This document shows positions 11,611 to 24,282 of a stretch of 64,000 nucleotides of DNA, piece after piece; within the stretch, counting starts at the first letter, position 1; each line of letters starts with the position of its first letter. The notes beneath the pieces were generated by a model. That model had not been told where the DNA came from and ran no database searches. It saw only the letters and a list, made by a program, of their open reading frames with translations. This DNA is from Cristatella mucedo (Eukaryota; Bryozoa; Phylactolaemata; Cristatellidae). The position numbers and the translations under genes were made by a program. Where the stretch lies: the NCBI GenBank assembly GCA_009760855.2, contig WPIO01000049.1, positions 62,001 to 126,000 of the forward strand. The letters run 5' to 3'.

Positions 11611-12559
11611 AGGAATGAACTCAGTGGATAGCCAAGCGCAGAGCAAAGGACTGGAAAGTGAGGAACTAGTGAAGGCTGAGCAGACGCATGCCGTGCTGCT
11701 GTGCAAGGCAGAGAGCATCACAATGACATTTATTTCGGCTCTTCATGCTGCTTCAACTGCTCTCCTGACTCTGCTTTGCTATCCAAATTTCTCTTTATTG
11801 CATGAAATTAAGTCTGTTAGCTACCAAATGCGTACCGAAAGCCGCTTAGGCTGTGAGTGCGCTATACAAACTCTCCTGCGTAACACCCGCAGTCTTTGTG
11901 AAGTTACAGACAGAGATACATTACATTACGTTGCCTGCTTAACTGCAATGCAAGAGAAACACTGAAGCCTAAAGGCAAAATGGCAAACCATTGCTGAGGA
12001 CCCATATATGCCAGTCTACCAAGTTGATTGAAATCATGCCACACTCTAGACCTTTGGCTGGTTAACCGATGAAAAATTGTTAAAACAGGGTAAACAGCTT
12101 TTTAGCAGAGCAGAATTATTCGACCGATCATTAACTGTTTTTCACTAATGCCATTTTATCAGAGAACTGAGCTTTTAACCCTCTCGGCGAATTTTGCTTC
12201 AGAAAAGAGGTCCATATAGATAGAGCCTGTCAAAAATAATCCCAGTTTTTGCTCTGGCCTGCATGTTGTGGCACTTACCAAGTAATACATATATAATAAA
12301 ATATATCATAAATATGCAATAAAAACAGCTGAACCTCCAGCTCAGGCATCGTGAAGGGAGCATAACATAATTTGCACGCATTATTGCTTTTGCTTGTATC
12401 TCCATCTGTAATTCCACACTAATGTGCAAAGACGGAATGGGTGGTTGCAGGAAAGTTTTCTAAAGTGCACTCAAAGCTTAAGTGGCTTTTGGTTCACCTG
12501 TGGTAGCCAAAAGGGTTCATCTGACAAGACAAAGAGAAAGTGAAAAGCATTGCTGATTC

Positions 12560-12720
12560 AGGAGGGCATTCGAGGAAGTGATTAGTGTGGAAGTAGCAGC
12601 TCTCGGTGGCTGAAAAAGATATGCCACAGTCGGCAGCCTAAGGGAACATGTTGCTGCATAGGCGTTGTGTGGAAGCAAGTTACACAGTCTAGAGCCTGCA
12701 GAGCAAAAGCTTTTCACCGA
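12560..12720 (-). mobile_element. Possible LINE C-terminal remnant
   Basis: Minus-strand reading KSFCSAGSRLCNLLP recalls the conserved 'SFxxAxxRLWNSLP' end of LINE proteins. Very short and without a 3' end, so uncertain. Confidence 0.3.
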
Positions 12721-13084
12721 CTATCTTTAATTTAAAAAAACTAGCATCAGAAGCAAACAAAGGCACTTTCAGGAAGCATCCAATAGGCAGCAAATGTTCG
12801 TGGCAGGGTGGGGTGAGGGGCAGTCCACCAACCACAGCCAACAGTAAGGTGTTCACATCTATCTATTATCTAGTAATATTATTATCGCACGACTATCTAG
12901 TAAGTTTACAAAAAGATGCAACGCGAAATCGAGTGCTCCAAGTTTCACAAACTGATTGATGAGTGTGATAACAATGCATTGAACATTGGCTGCACCGTCA
13001 GCTGGCTTTTTTTTATACAGCACTACAAAGCCCAACAGTATATCACATTAATAGAAAGAAAAGATATAAGCCATCTAAAATAAG

Positions 13085-13665
13085 AGGTGAGAATATGGTG
13101 CCGGTCCCCATTTTGCATGCGATGCCTTTGGGCACCCATCAACGACTACCTATCCGACCTTGTTGCACATCCAGCGCGCTCTCCCATCAGCCGCTCCTCG
13201 ACTTCAAGTTGCCCCTCTGTTCCTCACAATAATTTGACATCTTTCGGAGATCAGACTTTCCGCTCTTACGCACGAAAAGTCTGGAACCAAATTCTAACAC
13301 CTGCAATGACTTAGCACCGGTTTTAAGGCTCAGCTAAAGACGCATCTGCTCGGCTTCGGTTTTCCTTCACCCCAGTGAACTTGTCATTTTTGGTCTCGTG
13401 TGCTTACCTGTGCATGACTCAGTGCATGTTACTAACCAGTGGCCCTACAAACCGGTGGCCCCGAGTGTCTTTCTGTGTGCTTTGGCATGGTAGTCTAAGC
13501 AGAATATAGCCTTTGCTTGCTTGTCTAAGCATGCATTCAATGCATTCCATTGACTCTTGGCTATTGCTTCTCTTGCAGCAAGGTGTAAAGCACCTGAATA
13601 TTCATTTAGTTTTCTTGGGGTACTATAAAAACAAACTGTTATTACTGTTATTAATACTATTATCC
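13085..13665 (+). mobile_element. LINE family B fragment, RT C-terminus and 3' UTR
   Basis: Encodes a degenerate LTSFGDQTFRSYARKVWNQI in the sense strand, then a 3' UTR ending CTTGCAGCAAGGTGTAAAGC, ACCTGAATA and CTTGGGGTACTATAAAAACA before an ATT-rich tail. Differs from the common family, with CCTGAATA in the terminal hairpin, and matches the SINE family 1 tail better. Confidence 0.65.
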
Positions 13666-14025
13666 TTATGAAGGGTAAACTATTTGACAATAAGACCTTC
13701 CCACACTGCTGCTCGATCAAAAATTGCACAAACAATCATCTATAAACCATAACGAGGAGCACAAAATTATCCTAATGCAAAATAATACACAAGCATTGAA
13801 AATTAACGTAAATACATGGGGTAACCAAAAACTACTGCAGTGCAGCATGACTAATCGTCAGTACTTGTCTGCGTCGGAATGAGCTATCAACGGACTTCTT
13901 TTAATTAACCAAGCAAGCAGAGTGCTATCATCTCGAGTGAAAGTGACAGCAAATGGTACTTAAAAGATGCCCTACTAGCGGCATAGGACGACAGCGCAGG
14001 CTGATGGCCGGAGAGAAGCACTTGC

Positions 14026-14158
14026 CTTTGCATATCTGACATTTGCCATCCATACTTGCAGCTCCGTCTCGGTACCAAAGCAAAAGCTGTGCCCGTGCGG
14101 CGGCCCGGACTTCTCAGGGGGTCGGTCCACCTCGCAGAGCAGCACCGTGGCACCGAAC
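14026..14158 (-). CDS. ARAP: ARAP exon: C-terminal PH domain, second half, GC donor
   Basis: One base plus 44 codons. It reads FGATVLLCEVDRPPEKSGPP, then HGHSFCFGTETELQVWMANV, the final PH strands and helix with its Trp. Acceptor is gatattgcag. The exon ends AAG followed by GCAAGT, a GC donor. The alternative GT donor four bases on would shift the next exon into a frame with a stop. Confidence 0.85.
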
Positions 14159-15137
14159 CTGCAATATCCCATGCGCACGACATCGATGCTGACCGATGAT
14201 GAACACACGCGGCAGCCTAGCATGGGCAGAATTCGAGCCAGGGCAGAGGATGGCAGAGAACAATAATCACGATTAAGCAGATAAAAATTAATGAAAAGCT
14301 TTGGGATGCGTCGGCACTTCCGAGGTCAGCTGAAGAGCAAAGTACAAAGTGCAGGCAGCAGATCACAAGACTCGGCAGCCGTTAGCCAGCTGACTACGGG
14401 CTCTACCATCGCACGGGGGGGGAGAGATGGGCAGCCTCACTCAGACTCGATTTCAGTTTCCCAGCAGCCAGTGCTATGAGTTCGAGAGGCCCGATATCGA
14501 ATGCCGGGTCTGTGGCTCGGTGTCAGCACCACGTTCAAAGTAGGGGGGCACTATCACTGAAATAAGGCATGGCCGGTCCGAAAAGTCGGAGGCAGTGAAA
14601 TACAGGGCAATCCGACGAAGGAAGTCACTGGACAACACATGGCTCAGGCATGAATAGGGTTACTTGCTGGCCTGCCTTGCTATATCCTTTGCAGCAGCAG
14701 CAGCTTCCGCTTCAGTATTGCGGAAGATCGACAGCAAGAAGCCCGGTCTAATTGAAAGGCAGACATGCGCTCGTATGTCAGTTATCTGTCCACTGCTGCA
14801 CAATCCAAGGCACTGACAGAGGAGCATACCAAAAGGGCATGCTGCAAAGATCTTGAGGCCTGGTGCCCATCCGAATGGTTGCACACCCTTTCCGTAAGCC
14901 ATACTAACCAGATAGTTCAAATCATCCGATGCCACACATGTAGCAAGGATTACAAACGATTTGCTGCTTCTACATGCCACATAAGGCACCAAATCTGGAC
15001 AGCAGAATCACAACTCACTCATCTTTTAGCAGTAAGGGAAACCTAACTCCAGCCAGGCCAGCTCAAAAAGGGAACAGTTAAAGTCGGTGTACGAGAAAGC
15101 AGTTGCAGCATGGAGGCGAGGGCAGACACGCATAAGT

Positions 15138-16036
15138 AATAATATTAATAATAATAATAATGCACTTGATAAAGCGCCCTCAGATAACTCAATCTCTCTC
15201 TAGGCGCTTTACATTTGCCGCAAAGGGAAATGCAATTGAATGGTGAGTAATATCATGCTTGAAAAACAAACAAAATGAATAACATGGTTAGGGGTGACAT
15301 GCACAGGTGTCAGCATGCAAATGTGGTTAGTGGCAGCATGCACAGTGTCAGCACGCATAAGCACATCAAGGACGAATCACAGGGACCCACTAAATGCTGT
15401 CCTAAATAGGTGTGTTTTTAAGTTCTTTTTAAATGTGGTCAGGTCAGGGGGTGTTCTGATGCAAGTCGGGAGGGAGTTCCAGGCTTTGGGAGCATACGAA
15501 CTAAATGCACGGTCTCCAAAGGATTTGAGGTTTGTACGAGGTATTGGTAGACTGTTGGATTCCAAAAAGCGGGTGGTACGATGCTTGACCTGATGGGGGA
15601 TTATATCTGAGAGATAGGCTGGAGCCAAAGAATGAAGTGACACCAGCTGCAATCGCCTGATCGCACATGCTGGTAGGCCAGTAAGCAGTGAGTTGCAGAA
15701 GTCGAGACGAGATGTCACGAATGCATGGACCAACTTGGACGTGGTATCCTTATCTAAACAAGTCCGAATTTTAGCAATGTTATGAAGCTGAAAATAGGCA
15801 GATTTCACTGTGGAGCTGATATGGTCGTCTAACGAGAGGTCGCTTTGGAATATGACATCTAGATTTCGAGCTGATTCAAAAGGAGATATGCTGGCAGAGC
15901 CAATTTTGAGCATCAGCCTTTTCGATTTGTGAATCACACTAGGTTTGCCCATAACTAGTAAGTTAGTTTTATCATCGTTTAGTTTTAGGAAATTTGCTGC
16001 CATCCATGTGCGAATGTTATCAATACATGCAGCAAG
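15138..16036 (-). mobile_element. L2-like LINE, 5' truncated with internal deletion
   Basis: A complete 3' end with (ATT)n tail, then RT C-terminal coding sequence (MAANFLKLNDDKTNLL to TAFSGSL) in one open frame. About 130 bp are missing in frame between RRLQLV and SLHSLAPAYL relative to the longer copies. The open frame continues into flanking DNA upstream. Confidence 0.85.
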
Positions 16037-16689
16037 TAGAGAGACTAAAGCAGGGGAGGCCACCGGCCACAAGACCAACACCGTCATCGTGAATCGGAGC
16101 ACAGCACAAAAAAAACTAAGCCACTCACTGACACAAGGAGCAGAACCACACCTGAGCAGAGTAAGACCTAAGAACATATGCATGCAAACTGGCATGGCTT
16201 TGTTTAACCGGGGCGGAATATTGTGCTTGCCAGTTATGGCCACATGGCTACTTTGGCTCACGGCTGCAAAAAAATATTAGCTTCACTTTCGACTGTTAGA
16301 ATCCCGAGTCTTTTCATCTCAAAGTTAAGATTGATGCATAAAATGACCACTTCCCTCACAACTTTGGCACAGGTTAGGCCACTTCACTTCAATTAGGTCG
16401 GGCTTTAAAAAAAAAGGATCGCAAGGCATGCATCTACCACATAGAGCATGCAACGGCCAATGCTTGACATCAACCGTGATGCCTGCCCGTCAGGCGGTCA
16501 CTGCATTTCCTATAGATGTCCAGCAAACCATCAACACAAATGACAGCAGGAGTATTTATGCGATCGAATGCAAAATAGGCTTTAACCCCCCCCCCACCCA
16601 CATGCCCACGATTGTGCTTGAGTTTGCATGGTCAGACGCCTCCAGTTTACCCGTGTATAAAGGCTCACACACGCACGCTTGCACACACA

Positions 16690-16812
<123 letters not shown>

Positions 16813-16903
16813 ACACAGAGCTACCCATGGCAAACAAATGCAAGTGACTGCCGCATTGCTGCTGCCGATCAATCTTAGGCCCTGCGCCACCAAGCCATTA
16901 GCC

Positions 16904-16995
16904 TTGTTAATAATAATAGTAAAATTAAAACATTGGTATAGCGCCCTTGGAGATCTGAATCTCTTTCTAGGCACTTCACAGATGGCCCACAAGCC
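16904..16995 (-). mobile_element. L2-like LINE 3' end fragment
   Basis: TAATAATAATAG tail, TATAGCGCCCTTGGAGATCT and TCTTTCTAGGCACTTCACAG, the divergent hairpin end only. Confidence 0.65.
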
Positions 16996-17013
16996 CAGAC
17001 GGCAAGGTCCTAC

Positions 17014-17216
17014 CTTGTAGGAGCGGTGCGTTTTTCCTCCACCCCGGCATAGACGACAATGTCGTGAACGTGCCATCCGGACGTGGCCGAAGTCGAGCTG
17101 CTTTTTCCTGGTTTGTAGTACGTCACACAGCCGCCGGCGACTTCGACATGAACTTTCGACCAGCTCTTACCGGAGCAATGCTGGATGTCATTGTATCGAG
17201 AGCACGCCGGGAAGGC
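17014..17216 (-). CDS. ARAP: ARAP exon: C-terminal PH domain, first half
   Basis: Encodes 67 codons plus two bases. It reads SWSKVHVEVAGGCVTYYKPG, the first PH strands, then a Ser/Thr-rich loop, then IVVYAGVEEKRTAPT. The last piece corresponds to the 'xYLGVKKKxxPPT' strand typical of the last PH of ARAPs. Acceptor is gtcttcag, donor is gtagga. Confidence 0.85.
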
Positions 17217-18506
17217 CTGAAGACGAGTGGAAGTAGCAATCACACGCGATTTAAAATACACTTCAGAAGGGTAATTAAACAAAACTTAAATGAGAGCTAC
17301 AGCAGCCGAGTTTTCTAGGCTGGCCTTTCAAGATGCGAGGCACTGCCTTGCATCAGCACAGTCAACACTGCAAAGGTCAAAGCACAGAATATACCACGAC
17401 TTTTACTTAATATAAATGCTGCGCAAAAAGGCGACTCCAGTGTTTTCTCTTGGAAATTTTCCCGTGAAACATCGGCATGGGTTTTTACTCCGACCTCAAC
17501 TTAGAACTCGTCATTGGAAGAGGACACAGCCCACTCCTCGACCTTCCTACTTCACAATATGAGACTATCGAGAGTGATTTAACGATAGGAATGCAGGGCT
17601 GATGCCCCGATTGCTTACAAATTCAGCTACCATATCTACTCCTTGGTGGGTAGCCCAAGAAATCACCGAAGCCTCAGTACAGCCTTTCCGAACTGTGAGA
17701 TTCGATTTGAGGACAAACTTGGCAACAAGCTGTAATCAGTCATCATACTGGATTCGTGTCGGGTAGTGGATTTTTCCATAAGAGACACTTCTTGTAGTTG
17801 AAAATAAACATTGCAAGGGATAGGCTCCATCCTAGCTGGCCAGCCTAGCTCAGGACTACAAAACCATGCAGATCTCTCAGGTCCTTAGCATCAAACAAAA
17901 TAACTGCTCCTTCTGGCAATCTATGGGGAACAGGACTTGGGCGACTCACAGCAGAAACTGGACATTTCAACCTTTAAGGGCAATCATAGCGGCAGTTCAA
18001 AAACCACAGCCAAACATGTATATAAAAAAAATACCGAAACATGATCAACTCAGTGAGCTAAACCAAAAATTATGCTCATCAATGACGTACTGTCTTAATC
18101 CCCACTATGTTTTGCTTATCAGCACCTAGACGGCCATTATGGTGTGCTATTCGTTCGAAGCTGAACCAACTTCCTACGTTCAAGCACGGTCCTTTCCCTT
18201 TTAACTTCGATGAAGCATCAAAATTGCCATCAGATACAAATAGAATAACAATGTAAATCATAAAAAGGGTGGAATACAAATACGGCATAAATCGGCACGA
18301 ACAGAAGATGCAGAAACATGTCCTGCGAAAAAAGCCTTAAAAGCTTACACATTTATGCAGAAAATGGTCGCTTCATACTGGCTTAATCTGGCTATTTCAT
18401 TGAATTCCCGAGCACTTTCTTGTGACAAAACCCAAGCACCTCGCGTAAACTAAACGTAAGCCTTACCATAACCAAGTCCCTGGCTCGGAAAAATAAGGAC
18501 CCATAA

Positions 18507-19120
18507 TAATAAAAATAATAATAATGTCCCTTGGATAGCACCCTAAGAGAAATAAATCTCTATACAAGCGAATTGCAACAGGCTGCAAGAGAAGCAATGA
18601 TACGTTCACTGGGCGCAAAGAAACCTGAGCAGGACAGATGTGTCTTTAGCTGAAACTCATATGATGCAAAGTCAATGCAGATGGTGACAGAAGCTGGAAG
18701 CCAATTCCAGGCTTTTGGTGCATACAAAACCAACTAAAGGGCCTATCACCAAAAGATTTCAATTTAGTGTGATGAACAGAAAGATGGCTGGAAGCCGAGG
18801 CACATTCGATGCGAGAGAACATTGGACGAACGAGAAATTTGCACGGGTATGCTGGTGCAATAAATGCATAAATGGACTGCTGCCATAAATGCATTAACTA
18901 GTTTAACGGTCGTACTCTTGTCTAGCAGGCCCCAATTTTGGTAAGGTCCCTCAGCTGACAGCAGGCTGAGTAGACGGTGGAAGCAATATGCTCATTCGAT
19001 GATAAGCCATCTTGCAATAGCCTACCCAGATCAAAGCCAGACGTCAGTGGAGTGATGAACCAATCTTGAAGATGAGGTCCCTCAGCTTGATGGCCGCATT
19101 ATGCTTGCCCATAACTACAC
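18507..19120 (-). mobile_element. LINE family B, RT C-terminus and 3' end
   Basis: ATT-rich tail, then sense-strand GTATAGAGATTTATTTCTCT followed by TAGGGTGCTAT, the family B hairpin. Upstream are degenerate RT C-terminal codons (for example KLKSFGDRPFSWF). The hairpin is nearly that of SINE family 1. Confidence 0.7.
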
Positions 19121-19305
19121 ACACCTGTGACCCATACCAGCCAAGCTCCATCCAATAAACCCGGGCTTATAACAAGCCACACAATCACAATTCACATGCA
19201 CAATGACGATCGCTTAGGCACGACGTTGGTGCACTTATATTCGCTTGCCCACCACAACAAGAGGCAGGCGCATACAGACATACTGCATTTGAAGACGTGC
19301 TTTAC

Positions 19306-19439
19306 CTTGCTACCAACATCAATCCACAGACTGCTAGACAGCTTGGCACACAAGTACGTGCTGCAGCCGTACAACTCGCCCCAGCTGCCCCAGCGGAGGG
19401 TTGCAGGCAGAACGGCATCGGAAGCATCCAGCTGCCGTT
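19306..19439 (-). CDS. ARAP: ARAP exon: RA domain C-terminus
   Basis: Two bases plus 44 codons. It completes GELER with ERQLDASDAVLPATLRW, then YLCAKLSSSLW, matching the end of the RA domain ('ERPLHxxEKVL...LVVK'). Acceptor is ctcttttgtag, donor is gtaaag (a gtagca six bases earlier is possible). Confidence 0.82.
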
Positions 19440-20995
19440 CTACAAAAGAGATAGCCCACTGCACCGGGGCATATCCTGTATAGGATGGAAATTGCAACAC
19501 CACCAGTACGGCTAGGCAGCCGTGTAGTGTTGCTGCATATAGCTGCAGGTCCGGTGCTGCTCTCGGGGAGCAGAGGAGTGCTTGTGCGCTGCTGATGCTG
19601 CTGCCACTGCAGCTATACCCCCACCCCAGGAGGCCGACGGCTCCAGGTTGGACCCTAGCATCCAAATGCACACAAGAAAACGTGACCAACTTGGAAGCCA
19701 CTCGATCGGTGCTACTTTGTCAAGTCTGATTGCTGCTGATCAGCTCATGATCTCTTAGACGAGACCTTCACGACTCAAGAGAGTAGTGCTGAAAACTCCA
19801 GCCAATCGCTACCAGCGTTGGCATGCAATGGAATAGAGGGCAATGACTAGTGTTGCGCCAGTCAACGAATAACTGGAGTGATATCGCTTCGATAAGGCTG
19901 GAGTAGCGGTCGCTTTCTAAACCAAGGCACACCACACATCACATGAGGCATGCACGTGTGTGCAACATGCATGCACTCTTGGATGGCTCGGGCACTCATT
20001 CGGAAGGAGGGGTGATTGGGAACTCCAAGTTGGAGTATACAAAAGCCTCCCTGCCACCGCTTAACTACAAGCTGGGCTGAAGCAGCAGGTGATTTTGGGT
20101 TCGACGAATTACCGCAATCTAATTAGGCAAAAATCGACCGGAAATCGGCTGAGCGAAGCTCAAATTTCGAGTGAATATTGCAGTGCACAGCCCTTATAAC
20201 ATACACCAAAGTTCGTGCAATTTTTCTCAATTAGAGAGGATTGCAGTAATTTGTCAAACCCGTAGATTTTTCTGGTTGGGGGTCAACCTCGTACAGTGCC
20301 ACACTAGTACAGCCGACGATGGCAGTTTTCTCATAGTCAGCATGGGCTACGATCATGCAAGCACCAGATGTTGGATTGCAAACCGAATGGATGCTCACCC
20401 GAATGGATGCTCTCGGTGGTGGAGCCAGGGAGGCATTGGCTCCCTCCCTTGACGAATGTGTGTCCTACTTCCACTCGATGAACAACCGGCAAGTTCGTGT
20501 CGAATAAACACTACGATTGTGAGCCAAAACTTTTCATTACTTGTGGTCTAAGTCCCCGACAATAGAATCTTGCAGGCCTTGCCCATCTAGCTGATATTTC
20601 TGGCTCTGCCTCTGCCTCCACGATACTCTATCTGATTGCCAGACCTGTTTTCCAAACGCCTAGTTCATATCCAGACCTTTTGGTATGGGCTACATTAGGG
20701 GGGACAACGGCTGCATGCCGGCAATAGGTATGAGTAGAACAGTTCTTTCTAATGAATACGTACAAGCATAGTTCAGGAGCAAGTACAGTTGAGATGGCAG
20801 GCAATATCACAGCAACCCTCCCCCAAGATGCCACTAGCAAGGCTGATTCTTTATCACGACAGCATTCACATGCAAGTATAAGGACACCGATTCTAACCTT
20901 GGCCTGGCATTGAGCATATTCGATGACGTACAGCTTAGCAAACACGATGGAGACACAAGGTATGCACCAGATTTCCGGTACATCGGAGCACTTAC

Positions 20996-21134
20996 CGAGT
21001 TCGCCATTGCCCACGACTTCAAAAATACCGTGCACATTGCTGAGGCTTGCAGTAGTAAAATCAGCTGTCGTGTAGGCAGATGGCATGGCGGGAAAGGCTA
21101 GCATGACTTCACTGGCCGTGGTGTTCGAAACCAC
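20996..21134 (-). CDS. ARAP: ARAP exon: RA domain middle
   Basis: Encodes 46 codons plus one base. It reads VVSNTTASEVML, the 'V..TAxEV' motif at the start of the RA helix, and ends GIFEVVGNGEL, the conserved 'FEVxxxGELER' strand. Acceptor is tggctttcag, donor is gtaagt. A (CTGT)n run on the transcribed strand lies about 45 nt upstream of the acceptor. Confidence 0.87.
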
Positions 21135-21174
21135 CTGAAAGCCAAAGTAACCATGACAATTATGTACCCAATGG

Positions 21175-21175
<1 letters not shown>

Positions 21176-21209
<34 letters not shown>

Positions 21210-21210
21210 G
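21176..21210. repeat. (GACA)n microsatellite
   Basis: About eight GACA units; (TGTC)n on the transcribed strand, about 45 nt upstream of the RA exon acceptor. Confidence 0.95.
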
Positions 21211-21464
21211 GTCAGTGGCAGCAGAAGCAGCATGCTTGCTGTCACCCGATCTCACCCCCAGGTAGGCTTTGTTCTGACCTAGGCCAAGCTTCATGTGGAG
21301 GAGTACCAACGCACCGACAACGAGGTTACACAGTAGTGTACAAGCCCTTGCATTCTTGTAACAGCAACTAACCAGAATTCAGCACTGCTGAATGGTTTGT
21401 TGATGCTTTTGGGGTACGGTGTGCTGCCACCACTATACTAGCAAGCCGGCTCAGCAGGGTACCG

Positions 21465-22850
21465 TCTGAAAGCTACAACTCGATGAAAGCCAACGTCATT
21501 GCTGAGTTTTCACCTCTGACTAAAAGACATGTCCTCCCGTCTCCACCGATACGCTCTTTAGTCTACGGTCGCCATAAAAAAAGAGAAAGCAACACTAAAC
21601 GTACAAGTGAGAAGGCCTCCAAAATGGTGGCACTCACTGTCCACCGATCGGTATCTGAAGATCATTATTAAACGTAGAATCAATCCATTTCAGCTTAGCT
21701 TAAGTCCAAATTGCATAGAGAAGTAGTGGGATCGCCAGTCAGTAAGCCAAAAATACCAACACTTACCATAAAAAATCCTCATAACAGCTCCCAAGCGAGC
21801 ATACTTCCCAGTGATCCCAATGATGACTTGTCACAGCATGTCTTGAAATTCTTCACAGGTAAGATGGAATCCCCTCACTACCGTCCCCGGAGGAGAGTAA
21901 ACACACATCGACCTGCTTTTCTTCCCTTAACTCCTTCGTGCCTGTCTCTACTGAGCCTGACGGTAAACTTGAGTCACAAGCTAGAAAGATCACTATTCCT
22001 CGAGCTTCTGTTGCATCAGTTCTCCTTACGAAGAGCATAGACCTGTTGCTGCTCATTATCACAAATATGACCCTGGCTACAATGAAGTCCCTTCCCTCTG
22101 AAGATGGCAGCAGTCAGGCTTCTCATTAAAACGCCTATCCAAAATGAAGAGAACTTTAACAACTCGATATAATTCATTTGCATAGCGCCCCAAGAGAACC
22201 TTATCTCTATTCAGGCGCTTCACATATGCCTCCGGACTCGAGCCCACGACCTCAGCCAGACCTTGGTCGGTGGCGAGCACCTTAATCACTGGACAAAACC
22301 AGCTTGGCCTTTCGGGTAAGTTCCAATAAGGATTTAGAGCTAACCATTCCACGGAAACTGCTCAGCTTCGGGTTTACAATGACCTTGCGAACAATGCTGA
22401 TCACGATAGGGCCTCACTGCTGGTACTGCAGCATCTACCACCTGCATTTGACATGATTGACTATCAGGTCCTTCTGGAACGCCTCTCTATACTTCTAGGT
22501 ATCACTGGCACAGTGCTAAACTGAGTTAGGGCCCTACCTGAGCAAGAGATGTCACGAGTGTAGATGCCAATGCCCGTCGGCCATCTAGGGAGCCCTTAAA
22601 ATAAGTGGTACCTCATGGATTCGGTCTTTAGGACCCCTTCTTTTTGCTAATCAATCTCTCCCTCGGGCCGATGCAATAACCAAACACAATCTTAGCTCAT
22701 TTCTATGCCGATGACACCTACCTCTACATAACCTTCGACCCCTCTAGGCCTTGCTCTTCATGCGACACACAATCCCCTTACTACAACTATTGAGGACATT
22801 TGCATTTGGAAGGTAATCCCTTCCTGAAGTGGAATGACCAACATAATCAG
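21465..22850 (+). mobile_element. Old L2-like LINE, interrupted by a SINE
   Basis: Antisense to the ARAP gene. Recognisable in successive frames: NVIAEFSPLTKR, PSDPNDDL, NMTLATMKSLP, ANHSTETAQLRVYNDL and FYADDTYLY-like sequence near 22700. Numerous stops and frameshifts. A SINE (22168-22303) sits between ENFNNS and FQ-GFRANHS, where about 50 codons are missing. A further piece (RNLGV...SVKSASFQL) occurs at 23383-23530. Confidence 0.8.
22168..22303 (-). mobile_element. tRNA-derived SINE, family 1, inserted in a LINE
   Basis: Minus-strand copy: AATTCATTTGCATAGCGCCC tail, then GAGCCCACGACCTCAGCCAG (box B complement) and CACCTTAATCACTGGAC (box A complement). Confidence 0.8.
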
Positions 22851-22972
22851 AGGCAGAGCCAAGATTCTCATCAAAGGGAGGGCAAGACTTACAACATTTT
22901 TATGTGGAGGGGCAAGACCCACACAGTTTTCAAACAGGCAGCGCTAGAGTAGCTGATTTAGCAGCCTCTTTT

Positions 22973-23103
22973 GTATAGCGACAGAAGAGCCTTTACGGCT
23001 ATCACCACCGCTTGCAGCGGCAGTAAAGGATTGCCAACCACCTGATTCGAGCCCACGACCTCAGGACCGAGGTCATGAAAAGCTACTGCCTTATCTAGTG
23101 TGC
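22973..23103 (-). mobile_element. tRNA-derived SINE, family 2
   Basis: AGAAGAGCCTTTACGGCTAT tail complement, CCGCTTGCAGCGGCAGTAAA body and GATTCGAGCCCACGACCTCA head complement. Confidence 0.7.
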
Positions 23104-23382
23104 CATCACGGCTCACCAGCAATTACTAGATTAGCAGTTGCTGAAAAATTAAAGCAAAAAACTATAGTGTTTATTAGATATGAACTCAGTATTTACTCAT
23201 TAAGTGAAAATAAGACAAAAAATTCATCGTTGGTGACAGTCGAAGGCACAGGAATAGGGGGCAGCCCAGATCGCTGCCCCAGATCGCTGTAGGAGGCAAA
23301 TGCCATCTGCCAAGCCTGAGGCTCCACCACTGAGTCACTTTAAACATTGGCTCAGTTAGCATCAATCCAGTACGTCTGTGTA

Positions 23383-23530
23383 ATCTAGGCGTACAATTCT
23401 AAAGTAAATTGCTATTGGACGAGCACATTTGCTCCTCTGTCAAGTCGGCCTCCTTTCAGTTAAGGGACATTGTCAAAATCAGGGGACGCTTAAGTAAGAG
23501 TACGACAGCCAAACCCACGGCTCCGGGGTG
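23383..23530 (+). mobile_element. L2-like LINE fragment, continuation of the 21465 copy
   Basis: Reads RNLGV then LLLDEHICSSVKSASFQLRD, the RT region that follows the part ending near 22850 in intact copies. The gap holds the family 2 SINE and other DNA, so this may be one disrupted insertion. Confidence 0.6.
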
Positions 23531-24159
23531 GACACTTGGCTATTTCGACGCTCCAACAGCTTTGACAACCTAGATCATCCCAGTCGCCTACACAAGCAGC
23601 CTGCCACACATACCGACAGATTGTACACCTTCAGCTTGACCCCGAGTATTGATAAATGCTCGCGAACCTTTCTCACTGCCCGATGATATTCAGGTATGTG
23701 CACAACTCATTACCAAAGCCACACCACTGCCCAATGCTAACAGACGATCTCTCCTGAGTGCTGCTGAGCCAGCCAGGTCCATTTAAGACACTTTCTTGAG
23801 GCTTTGTAGTAAAAAAAAAGCCTCCAGTCTAGCAGGTCAGTGCACTGCTTCAGGCACGATGAGTTACCAAGCACAACACGCAACAGCGCAGGTTTAAAGG
23901 TCAGGCTGCAGCCTACATTCACATACAGGGCAAAGGGGTGAGCTGTTAGTTTTCAGCCGGAGGGGTTCACACACCCAAAATACACTCGAACACCGAGCAA
24001 AGCATTAACACTCAACTTGGGTCCACTTCACCATTTCAGAAATCAAACTCGTGTGCACACGCAAATACACACGAACACACTCATGGTGGTGTTTCTACTG
24101 CCGAAAAATGCTTTGTTTGGCATTTTCAGCCACTACTAAAGGTGTGCCTATACTCAACC

Positions 24160-24282
24160 ATGCTACCACTCAACATTCGATCATGCTTCCTTTGCAGCAA
24201 ATGCAGTGTCTAGAAAGAGATTGAGTTCTCTGAGGGTGCTATAACAAATGTATAACAATAACAATAATTATTAACTACTTAA
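24160..24282 (+). mobile_element. L2-like LINE 3' end fragment
   Basis: TTTGCAGCAAATGCAGTGTC, TAGAAAGAGATTGAGTTCTC and TGAGGGTGCTATAACAAATG followed by AT-rich tail. Confidence 0.75.
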
